NCBI GenBank assembly: GCA_002415025.1
Contig: DIBR01000031.1
Location: forward strand, 37,091 to 55,262
Length of the DNA stretch: 18,172 nt
Direction of reading: 5' to 3'
Source of the DNA: Spongiibacteraceae bacterium UBA5047
GTDB lineage: Bacteria > Pseudomonadota > Gammaproteobacteria > Pseudomonadales > Spongiibacteraceae
Shown here: one piece after another, positions 7,312 through 13,672 of the stretch
How the letters are laid out: each line of letters opens with the position of its first letter
Numbering within the stretch: the first letter of the stretch is position 1
The notes under the pieces: generated by a model
Database searches by the model: none
Told to the model about the DNA's origin: nothing
What the model saw: the letters and a program-made list of their open reading frames with translations, nothing else
Position numbers and translations under genes: made by a program

Positions 7312-8217
7312 TTACTGCAAGACCTCAACCAGCCGTTCACGCAGCCATTGATGTGCCACATCGTTGTGCAGGGCTCTGGGCCAGCACATCCACATGGGGA
7401 TGGGTTCGATGTCCATGGGAAAAGGATAACAACGAACATCAAAAGCCGCTTCGTAAAGGCTGCCGAGTCGCTGGGGCACCGTTGCAAGACAGTCGGTTTG
7501 CGACACGATTACCGGCATTGATGAAAAATGCTGCACGCTGGCACGAATCTGCCGGTCGAGCGAAATGCCGCCGAGCGCGTGCTCCAGAGAGGTGCCGTCG
7601 TGGTGACGCCGGGTGAGAATCACGTGGTGTTCGTGCAGATAAGCTTTCAGGCTGGGGCGGCGCTTGATGCGGGGGTGGCTGCGGGCGGCGAGAACAACCA
7701 AGTGTTCTTCGCCAAAGCGCTCGGCCACAAGTTGCGGCGACGACACCCGGTCGTAATCCAGCAGCAGGTCGGCGCTGAGCGAGCGCAGTGCCTGCACCGG
7801 ATCGGACTGGGTCACGCTGGCTGTTTCAATGCGAATGCCGGGCGCGGATTCTGTCAACCGGTTGAGCAGGCTGCCGACCATCGCGCTTTCAAAAAAGGCA
7901 TCGCCCAGAATGGTAAAGCTGCGCTCGGCCTCGGCCGGATTGAAGGCGGGTTGAGTGCTGATCGCCCGGCGCACCAGCTGCAGGGCTTCGCGAATATCCG
8001 GGTGCAGCCCCTGCGCCCTCGGGGTGGGCAACATCCCGCTGCGGCTGCGAATAAACAGATCGTCCTTGAAGGTGGCACGCAGGCGTTGCAGGGCCGCACT
8101 GACGGCCGGCTGGCTCATGCCGAGGCGCTCGGCGGCGAGCGACAGTTTGGAGGCCTCCATCAGGGCATCAAAGACGGTCAGCAGGTTCAGGTCGACAGAT
8201 CGTAAATTCAGCTTCAT
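7312..8217 (-). CDS. LysR family transcriptional regulator (NodD/NahR-like)
   Basis: This 301-residue protein starts MKLNLRSVDLNLLTVFDAL. It has a winged helix-turn-helix in the first 60 residues ('SLAAERLGMSQPAVSAALQRLR', then 'LFIRSRSGMLPTPRA'), which is the LysR signature. The effector-binding half ends with 'MWMCWPRALHNDVAHQWLRERL', close to the C-terminal pattern of NodD/NahR/LinR-type regulators of aromatic or lipid-like inducers. An in-frame TTG at 8235 would add six residues, but the ATG at 8217 matches where relatives begin. Neither has a good ribosome site. The gene is divergent from the hydroxylase gene, with 80 bases between starts, the classic layout in which a LysR protein controls its neighbour and itself. 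The inducer is unknown. Confidence 0.9.
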   Translation of the reverse strand: MKLNLRSVDLNLLTVFDALMEASKLSLAAERLGMSQPAVSAALQRLRATFKDDLFIRSRSGMLPTPRAQGLHPDIREALQLVRRAISTQPAFNPAEAERSFTILGDAFFESAMVGSLLNRLTESAPGIRIETASVTQSDPVQALRSLSADLLLDYDRVSSPQLVAERFGEEHLVVLAARSHPRIKRRPSLKAYLHEHHVILTRRHHDGTSLEHALGGISLDRQIRASVQHFSSMPVIVSQTDCLATVPQRLGSLYEAAFDVRCYPFPMDIEPIPMWMCWPRALHNDVAHQWLRERLVEVLQ

Positions 8218-8297
8218 GGATAATACACATATCAAATATTCAATTTACAAATAACATGGAGGGCGTAGGCTGACAACATCTTTCAGGGAGAGCAGCC

Positions 8298-9167
8298 ATG
8301 TCAGATTTTCAAATACAGCCGGATCATCTGGTTACCGTCTTTATTCTCGCCGCCATGCTGTGGGAAGTGCTGGTAGGCCGAACGCGCAACGGACGCAAGT
8401 CAAAGGAAGACTGGAATATGGCCCTGCTGTGCAGTGCGGCCATGATTGCCATTCAGCGCCCTGCGCTGGTGCTGGCAACCGCTTTTCTCGGCGGCTTGCT
8501 GGTGCCCCAGTGGCAGGGAGCACTGAATGGCTTTGCCGCCGAGCACTTCTGGTGGGTGCTGCTGGGCTATATCGCGCTGGAAGAATTGCTGCACGGTGGC
8601 GGTCACTGGTTTGCCCACGCCCGGCGCCCCAAAAGCAAAACCCTGCAACGTCTGCAGGGACTCTACAAAATGGGGCACCGTCCCCATCATCTGTCCGGTG
8701 GCAATGACGGCAAGGGTCAGTTGTCGGTAACCCAAACCTTTGTCGAGCACTGGTTGTGGTGGTTCATCATGCCCAACTACTGGTTCCAGTTTTTCTGTGT
8801 GTACCTGGGGCTGACCGAAGTCTTTCTGGTGGGTACGCTCTTCAAGGGTCTGTGGGCAGCGCACAACCACGTGAACTGGAATTACGATTTGTATTTTCTC
8901 AACCATCGCTGGGCCTGGGTGCGCAACACCATGTACGGCCTCTGCCACATCTTGACCTTTCCCACCCAGCATCACCACCACCATGCCCGCGGCAAAAACT
9001 CCGGCAGTAATCTCTGCAACCTGCTCGCGATTTATGACTGGCTGATTTTCGATTCGCTGGTTATCGAAAAGGAAAAGCCGGCAATCTACGGCTGGAAGCA
9101 ATCGCCGCAGGAAGAGAACAGCATCTGGTACCGGTTTTTTGCAACGGATTTGAAAAAGCTGGCCTAA
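8298..9167 (+). CDS. Fatty acid hydroxylase / sterol desaturase family membrane protein
   Basis: The 289-residue protein carries the histidine clusters of the di-iron membrane hydroxylase superfamily: HGGGH (99-103), HRPHH (127-131), AHNH (188-191) and HHHHH (225-229). Hydrophobic helices lie at about 10-27, 41-68, 84-97 and 151-185. Members hydroxylate or desaturate fatty acids, sterols, carotenoids or alkyl lipids using O2 and an electron donor at the inner membrane. The substrate here cannot be assigned. AGGGAGAG precedes the ATG at good spacing. Divergence from the LysR gene suggests induction by a lipid-like or hydrophobic signal, and an upstream TTTACA-N16-TAGGCT (8244-8271) could be its promoter. 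The gene is closed by a strong hairpin that overlaps its stop codon. Confidence 0.85.
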   Translation: MSDFQIQPDHLVTVFILAAMLWEVLVGRTRNGRKSKEDWNMALLCSAAMIAIQRPALVLATAFLGGLLVPQWQGALNGFAAEHFWWVLLGYIALEELLHGGGHWFAHARRPKSKTLQRLQGLYKMGHRPHHLSGGNDGKGQLSVTQTFVEHWLWWFIMPNYWFQFFCVYLGLTEVFLVGTLFKGLWAAHNHVNWNYDLYFLNHRWAWVRNTMYGLCHILTFPTQHHHHHARGKNSGSNLCNLLAIYDWLIFDSLVIEKEKPAIYGWKQSPQEENSIWYRFFATDLKKLA

Positions 9168-9206
9168 AAAGCTGGGGTCAGAGTATTTACTCTGACCCCA
9201 GATTTT
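9167..9206. terminator. Near-perfect long palindrome, probable terminator of the hydroxylase gene
   Basis: Left arm CTGGGGTCAGAGTA (9172-9185) and right arm TACTCTGACCCCAG (9188-9201) are perfect complements around a 2-base centre. After one mismatch the pairing continues as AAAA (9167-9170) with TTTT (9203-9206), giving 18 of 19 pairs. The left A-run overlaps the hydroxylase TAA stop. GC-rich stem plus A/T tails is the form of a bidirectional rho-independent terminator. The GGGGTCAGAG sequence also resembles the palindromic tails seen beside some REP-associated transposases, so it may have arrived as a mobile miniature element. Confidence 0.75.
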
Positions 9207-9315
9207 CAGAGCAGGCGATAAAAAGTGACCACTACCGGAAGCGCTGCCTATTGCCCTTCCGCCATTGATTTATTGAACGCGTTTCTTTCCCGGCAGTTTT
9301 GCTGCGAGTGGGTAT

Positions 9316-10044
9316 TTACCTCAATTCAAACTCGACATAAACGTTTGACGTTACCTTGACCTTGCCCGGCTTGAAGTCATAGGGCGTGTCTTTCTTGCCG
9401 GGCGCGCCGCGCATGGAAGCGGCAACGGATTCCTGAAAATCAAAATGGCGCTGGATATTCTGGCGACCAATCTGGTGAACGCGATCAAGTTCCGCATCAA
9501 ATTGCGCGGCCAGAAATTCGGCTTGTTCGCGTGCGCGTTGCGCGGCTTGTGCCAGCGCCTGTTGCTTCAGCTGATCGTAGTTTGAGACATCGGGTTTGAT
9601 CTGGGTGATCTCGGAAATGTCGCTGTCGACCAGCGCCTGAAGGGCCGCGTTATAGACCGAGACGTCACGCAGAACCACGTCAATATTGCGCTGCACCATG
9701 TGGCGGCGGCCGCTGATGCCGTCGCGCGGGTTGAAATCGTCAAGGGTGCGGATGTTCAGTGCCGAGGAGGTAATATCTTCTTCCTTGACCCCTAACTTGA
9801 TCAACGCTCGCACCGAGGCTGACGAACGTTTGTCGACTTCGGCCTTGGCGGCACCGACCTCGCTGTCGTTGATTTCCGACACGTTGTAGTACAGGTGGAT
9901 CAGGTCGGGCATAACCTCGATCTCGCCAGCGCCCTCAACGGCTATTGTGCGGGGTTCTGCAGTTTCAAGAATCGTTGTATCGAACTGACTCCATATCACC
10001 ACAACCAGTAGTAATACCGTCACAATCAGTACGAACTGCCTCAT
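9316..10044 (-). CDS. SIMPL domain (DUF541) envelope protein
   Basis: The 242-residue protein has one N-terminal hydrophobic helix (residues 4-19) acting as signal peptide or membrane anchor, with the rest outside the cytoplasm. 'RTIAVEGAGEIEVMPD' (32-47) is the conserved opening of the SIMPL/DUF541 family. The following regions ('GVKEEDITSSALNI', 'QRNIDVVLRDVS', and the late 'QALAQAAQRAREQAEFLA' helix) also fit. E. coli YggE is the best-known relative and is connected with reducing oxidative stress, but its mechanism is unclear. A GGGAG ribosome site precedes the ATG. The gene is divergent from katG, so two stress-linked genes share one regulatory gap. This is suggestive only. Confidence 0.87.
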   Translation of the reverse strand: MRQFVLIVTVLLLVVVIWSQFDTTILETAEPRTIAVEGAGEIEVMPDLIHLYYNVSEINDSEVGAAKAEVDKRSSASVRALIKLGVKEEDITSSALNIRTLDDFNPRDGISGRRHMVQRNIDVVLRDVSVYNAALQALVDSDISEITQIKPDVSNYDQLKQQALAQAAQRAREQAEFLAAQFDAELDRVHQIGRQNIQRHFDFQESVAASMRGAPGKKDTPYDFKPGKVKVTSNVYVEFELR

Positions 10045-10179
10045 ATCCCTCTCCCGCTATCGTTGCTGTTAACTGTCCATTATGAACCATGCCGCGACGG
10101 TTCGAACGCGGCGGCTGTGGTATTCCTGCAACATCGAAGTGATTTGCCCTATGGCGACTCGTGAGCCGCATAACAACCG

Positions 10180-10216
10180 ATAGCTTATTCCTATCGAATC
10201 GAAAGATAAATTTGAA
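10180..10216 (+). promoter_or_regulatory. Candidate OxyR binding site upstream of katG
   Basis: ATAGCTTATTCCTAT (10180-10194) matches one half of the OxyR motif (ATAG-N7-CTAT). With its flanks it forms a perfect CGATAG / CTATCG inverted repeat at 10178-10196. Seven bases on, as the motif requires, the second half AAAGATAAATTTGAA (10202-10216) is degenerate and matches only part of the consensus. katG is a classic OxyR target, and the site lies directly before a candidate -35. The window contains no oxyR gene. One strong and one weak half is common in real sites, but other LysR proteins recognise similar dyads. Confidence 0.5.
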
Positions 10217-10225
10217 TTTTCAAAT
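10210..10225. repeat. AT-rich palindrome in the katG promoter region
   Basis: ATTTGAA, TT and TTCAAAT form a perfect 7-bp inverted repeat. It overlaps the weak right half of the OxyR-like site and the candidate -35 of katG. This position would let a second factor compete with OxyR or RNA polymerase. No family can be named from the sequence. Confidence 0.4.
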
Positions 10226-10375
10226 CGATGGCTGTCGACTACTGTTGGTCGGTAACAGACTCTTTGCCAGGCACGCAGCACAAAGCTGTCGCTGGTCTTT
10301 AGCCGCCAAGGGGAATGACATTTTGACTATTGCACGAAGATTGCCGTTTTTCTTAACACTATCAGGAGCATCACT

Positions 10376-12559
10376 ATGAGTAATTCACACGCGTCATCCG
10401 GGAAGTGCCCAGTGATGCACGGAGCCCATACCACGTCCTCGTCGTCGAATGTGGATTGGTGGCCCAATACCCTGAATCTGGACATTCTGCATCAGCACGA
10501 CAGTAAATCCGACCCGATGGACGAGGGTTTTGACTATGCGGCGGCGTTCAGCAAGCTGGATATCGAAGCCGTCAAACGAGATCTGCACGCCCTGATGACA
10601 GACAGCCAGGACTGGTGGCCCGCCGATTGGGGTCATTATGGCGGCTTGATGATTCGCATGGCCTGGCATGCGGCGGGAAGCTACCGCCTGGCCGATGGCC
10701 GCGGCGGCGGGGGCACCGGTAATCAGCGCTTTGCGCCCCTCAACAGCTGGCCGGACAACGGCAACCTGGACAAGGCGCGCCGCCTCTTGTGGCCCATCAA
10801 GAAAAAATATGGCAACAGCCTGTCGTGGGCCGACCTGACAATACTCGCCGGTACCATCGCCTATGAATCCATGGGCTTGAAGGTATTTGGCTTTGGCGGC
10901 GGGCGCCGGGATATCTGGCACCCGGAGAAAGACACCTATTGGGGCCCGGAGAAAAAGTGGTTGGCCGAAACGTCCAACCGCTACGACAGCGATAGCCGCG
11001 AAACCCTGCACAATCCGCTGGCGGCGGTTCAGATGGGACTTATCTATGTGAACCCCGAAGGTGTGGACGGCAAGCCGGACCCGCTCAGAACGGCTCAGGA
11101 CGTCCGCGAAACCTTTGCGCGAATGGCCATGAATGACGAGGAGACTGCCGCCCTGACGGCCGGCGGGCACACCGTTGGCAAGGCCCACGGCAACGGCGAT
11201 GCGGATTTGCTGGGGCCGGAACCCGAGGCAGGCGATGTCGAAGACCAGGGTTTTGGCTGGCTCAACAAAAAAGCACGCGGCATAGGCCGCAATACGGTGA
11301 CCAGCGGGCTCGAAGGCGCCTGGACCACACATCCCACAAAGTGGGACGGAGGCTACTTTCATCTGCTGTTCAATTACGAGTGGGAACTAAAAAAGAGCCC
11401 GGCAGGTGCGTGGCAGTGGGAGCCTGTTGATATCAAGGAAGACGACATGCCGGTGGATGTGGAAGATCCCTCGATTCGCTGCATGCCCATCATGACCGAC
11501 GCCGATATGGCGATGAAAGAAGACCCGCAATACCGCAAGATTTGTGAGCGCTTCGCCCGCGACCACGACTACTTTTCGGAGGTATTTGCCCGCGCCTGGT
11601 TCAAGTTGACCCACCGCGACCTCGGGCCCAAAAGTCGCTACCTGGGCCCCGACGTGCCAGCGGAAGACCTGATCTGGCAGGACCCGGTGCCGGCGGTGGA
11701 TTATCAGTTTACCGACAAGGAGATCAGTGAACTGAAATCGAGCCTGCTGGCCAGTGGCCTGAGCGTGGCGGAGCTGGTTGCCACCGCCTGGGACAGTGCG
11801 CGCACCTTCCGCGGTTCGGACTTTCGCGGTGGCGCCAACGGCGCGCGGATTCGCCTCGCCCCGCAGAAAGACTGGGAGGGCAACGAGCCCGCTCGTCTGC
11901 AAAAGGTGCTCGGTGTGATGGAAGGTATTCAGGCAGGATTGAAAAAACCGGTCAGCCTGGCGGATCTGATCGTACTGGGCGGCACAGCCGCCGTGGAAAA
12001 GGCCGCGCAGGATGCGGGCGTTGAGGTCAGCGTCCCCTTTTTGGCGGGCCGGGGCGATGCCACCGACGAGATGACCGATGCGGATTCCTTCGATGTGCTC
12101 GAGCCGATCCACGATGGCTATCGCAACTGGCTGAAGCAAGACTACAGCGTTGCCGCCGAGGAGCTGCTGCTTGATCGCAGCCAGTTGATGGGGCTTACCG
12201 CGCCGGAAATGACCGTATTGGTCGGCGGTATGCGCGTGCTGGGCGCCAATCATGGCGGCGCCAAACACGGGGTTTTCACCGATCGCGAAGGCGTTCTCAG
12301 CAACGACTTTTTCGTCAACCTGACCGATATGCGCAACAGCTGGCACCCGGTGAGCGACAATCTTTACGAGATTCGCGACCGCAATAGCGGTGCGGTGAAG
12401 TGGTCTGCGACCCGGATCGATCTGCTGTTCGGGTCAAACTCCATCCTGAGATCCTACGCTGAAGTGTATGCACAGGACGATGCGCAGGAGAAGTTTGTTC
12501 ACGACTTTATCAAGGCCTGGGTGAAGGTCATGAACGCCGACCGCTTCGATGTAAACTAG
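10376..12559 (+). CDS. katG: Catalase-peroxidase KatG
   Basis: The 727-residue haem enzyme decomposes hydrogen peroxide and acts as a broad peroxidase in the cytoplasm. All key residues are present: distal Arg94, Trp97 and His98 in 'LMIRMAWHAAGSYR'; proximal His265 in 'GGHTVGKAHG'; and the Met-Tyr-Trp adduct residues Trp97, Tyr224 ('GLIYVNPEG') and Met250 ('FARMAMNDE') that give catalase activity. The usual duplicated C-terminal haem-less domain (about 430-727) is complete. There is no signal peptide, so this is the cytoplasmic form. AGGAG lies seven bases before the ATG. It is probably monocistronic: an OxyR-like site lies upstream and a 12-bp hairpin begins six bases after the stop. It converges on the SDR gene. 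Confidence 0.98.
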   Translation: MSNSHASSGKCPVMHGAHTTSSSSNVDWWPNTLNLDILHQHDSKSDPMDEGFDYAAAFSKLDIEAVKRDLHALMTDSQDWWPADWGHYGGLMIRMAWHAAGSYRLADGRGGGGTGNQRFAPLNSWPDNGNLDKARRLLWPIKKKYGNSLSWADLTILAGTIAYESMGLKVFGFGGGRRDIWHPEKDTYWGPEKKWLAETSNRYDSDSRETLHNPLAAVQMGLIYVNPEGVDGKPDPLRTAQDVRETFARMAMNDEETAALTAGGHTVGKAHGNGDADLLGPEPEAGDVEDQGFGWLNKKARGIGRNTVTSGLEGAWTTHPTKWDGGYFHLLFNYEWELKKSPAGAWQWEPVDIKEDDMPVDVEDPSIRCMPIMTDADMAMKEDPQYRKICERFARDHDYFSEVFARAWFKLTHRDLGPKSRYLGPDVPAEDLIWQDPVPAVDYQFTDKEISELKSSLLASGLSVAELVATAWDSARTFRGSDFRGGANGARIRLAPQKDWEGNEPARLQKVLGVMEGIQAGLKKPVSLADLIVLGGTAAVEKAAQDAGVEVSVPFLAGRGDATDEMTDADSFDVLEPIHDGYRNWLKQDYSVAAEELLLDRSQLMGLTAPEMTVLVGGMRVLGANHGGAKHGVFTDREGVLSNDFFVNLTDMRNSWHPVSDNLYEIRDRNSGAVKWSATRIDLLFGSNSILRSYAEVYAQDDAQEKFVHDFIKAWVKVMNADRFDVN

Positions 12560-12564
12560 CGGGG

Positions 12565-12591
12565 GTGGGCGCGAGCTAGGCTCGCGCCCAC
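12565..12591. terminator. Perfect 12-bp hairpin between convergent katG and SDR genes
   Basis: GTGGGCGCGAGC (12565-12576), a TAG loop and GCTCGCGCCCAC (12580-12591) pair completely. It lies in the 44-base gap between the two convergent stop codons and could stop transcription from both sides. There is no T-run on either strand, so a rho-independent mechanism would be unusual. A REP-like dispersed repeat is the alternative. It shares the 12-3-12 layout with the hairpin at 15972-15998. Confidence 0.6.
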
Positions 12592-12603
12592 AACAACGGC
12601 CCC

Positions 12604-13377
12604 TCAGCGTTGCGAGGGAATATTGCCGCCGTCCACCACCAGCTCGGCGCCGGTAATGTAGCTGGCTTCGTCCGAGAGCAGAAAGCGCACGACCCTGCCA
12701 ACTTCATCCGGCTCGCCCATGCGTCCCAGCATGATATGGCGCTCGAAACTGTCCTTTAGCCCCGGTGCGTGGTCAATGGCCTGCTGGATCATGGGGGTAA
12801 GGATTTGCCCCGGCGACACGCTGTTAACGCGAATACCGTCGGCGGCCAGATCATCCGCCAGCGCGCGATTGGCTGCCAGCATGCCGCCTTTGGAGGCGCT
12901 GTAACTGGGATTCATGGCATTGCCAAGAGTCGCGTTGATGGAGGCGATGCCGACAATGGCCGAACCCGGCAGGCTCGCCATGTCGGCGCGCAGGGCTTTG
13001 GCAATAAAAATCTCCGCGCGCAGGTTGATATTGATCACGTTGTCCCAGAAGGCCGGTTCGAGCTGATCGAGGCTGCTGACCCCCGCAATACCGGCCGCGT
13101 GCACCAGGCCGCCAATCGGACCGAGGGCGTCGCGGGAGGCGGCAACGGCTCCGGTGATGGCCTCCAAATCGGCTACATCCACCGCCAGACCAATGCATGA
13201 AATGCCGCTTTCACCTGCGAGCTGCCCGGCGGCCTCGGTGACGGACGGGCTGATGTCCCAAAGGGCCACGGGCCTGCCAACCGCGGCGAGCGCTTGTGCG
13301 CAGGCCAATCCGATTCCGGAGGCGGCCCCGGTAACAATAACGGGGCTGGTGGGGCTGTGCAGAATGCGTGAGGTCAT
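12604..13377 (-). CDS. SDR family NAD(P)-dependent oxidoreductase
   Basis: This 257-residue classical short-chain dehydrogenase/reductase has a Rossmann motif TGAASGIG at 16-23 and an acidic residue, Asp41, after the second strand that favours NAD(H). It also has the structural Asn in 'NINLR' (118) and the catalytic Ser146, Tyr159 and Lys163 (YSASK). The C-terminal 'RMGEPDEVGRVVRFLLSDEASYITGAELVVDGG' is typical of 3-ketoacyl reductase-like and sugar or steroid alcohol dehydrogenases. The substrate cannot be assigned. AAGGGA precedes the ATG. The gene is divergent from the TonB-dependent receptor, with 295 bases between starts. They may serve one uptake-and-use pathway, but this is inferred from position only. 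Confidence 0.9.
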   Translation of the reverse strand: MTSRILHSPTSPVIVTGAASGIGLACAQALAAVGRPVALWDISPSVTEAAGQLAGESGISCIGLAVDVADLEAITGAVAASRDALGPIGGLVHAAGIAGVSSLDQLEPAFWDNVININLRAEIFIAKALRADMASLPGSAIVGIASINATLGNAMNPSYSASKGGMLAANRALADDLAADGIRVNSVSPGQILTPMIQQAIDHAPGLKDSFERHIMLGRMGEPDEVGRVVRFLLSDEASYITGAELVVDGGNIPSQR

Positions 13378-13522
13378 GGCTTGTCCCTTGGTTTCAGATA
13401 ATCAGAGGTGGTCAGTGCTTATACAACCTACCTGTTTGTAGTTTAGAAAGTAACCGCAACGTCCCTTCGATTCAACGGCCTTAAACGGTGCGCTCGGATA
13501 CGACAGTAACCAGATTGCGCCT

Positions 13523-13552
13523 AAGTGTTGAAAATCAGTCATAAAAACACTT
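13523..13552. promoter_or_regulatory. Inverted repeat upstream of the TonB-dependent receptor gene, candidate operator
   Basis: AAGTGTT (13523-13529) and AACACTT (13546-13552) are perfect 7-base inverted arms separated by 16 bases. Both are followed by GAAAA, so the unit TTGAAAA also occurs as a direct repeat. The right arm overlaps a possible -35, TTGAAA (13551-13556), with ATTAAT (13574-13579) 17 bases downstream as -10. Arm spacing of about two helical turns centre to centre fits a dimeric regulator. Confidence 0.4.
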
Positions 13553-13581
13553 GAAAACCGCAATAAGGGAGAAATTAATCA

Positions 13582-13599
13582 ATCTGGACTAGTCCGGAT
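13582..13599. promoter_or_regulatory. GGACTAGTCC palindrome, candidate operator
   Basis: ATCTGGACTAGTCCGGAT is an 18-base dyad with a perfect 10-base core and one mismatched pair. It lies immediately downstream of the candidate -10 ATTAAT and so near the likely transcription start of the receptor gene, where a repressor would block initiation. It could equally serve the divergent SDR gene. The cognate regulator is not identifiable. Confidence 0.4.
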
Positions 13600-13633
13600 G
13601 CCAGTTACCAAGTGCGAGCCTCGGCGTTAGTTT

Positions 13634-13651
13634 GCCTACTACTAAGTAGGC
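13634..13651. promoter_or_regulatory. GCCTACT/AGTAGGC hairpin in the leader of the TonB-dependent receptor gene
   Basis: GCCTACT, an ACTA loop and AGTAGGC pair perfectly over 7 bp. It sits 21 bases before the ATG and 10 bases before the GGGAG ribosome site (13662-13666). If transcribed it would form a leader hairpin. As DNA it would be an operator next to a TATAAC hexamer (13653-13658). Confidence 0.4.
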
Positions 13652-13672
13652 CTATAACTCTGGGAGAAGCAC

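Larger units (their letters stand above)
10045..10375. other. Divergent regulatory gap between SIMPL gene and katG
   Basis: The 331-base gap has no credible gene. From left to right it holds a GC-rich inverted repeat, GCCGCG (10091-10096) with CGCGGC (10107-10112) around a GTTCGAAC centre; the OxyR-like site (10180-10216); an AT-rich palindrome (10210-10225); a possible katG promoter TTTTCA-N17-TACTGT (10217-10245); and the katG ribosome site AGGAG (10364-10368), seven bases before the ATG. If that promoter is right, the katG leader is about 125 bases. Confidence 0.5.

Noticed and set aside
8970..8990. Run of five histidine codons resembling an engineered His-tag
   Set aside because: It is one of the conserved histidine clusters of the membrane di-iron hydroxylase family and is internal to the protein.
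8400..9101. Minus-strand open frame opposite the hydroxylase gene
   Set aside because: It is an antisense shadow of the conserved histidine-rich protein, with no domain or ribosome site.
10323..10358. TTGACT near the katG start as a main promoter
   Set aside because: No -10 occurs at 16-18 bases. The nearest A/T-rich hexamer would place the transcript start at the ribosome site.
10394..11362. Minus-strand open frame of 322 codons inside katG, and a similar one at 11387-12346
   Set aside because: Both are antisense shadows of katG, whose protein is intact with all catalytic residues. Neither resembles any protein.
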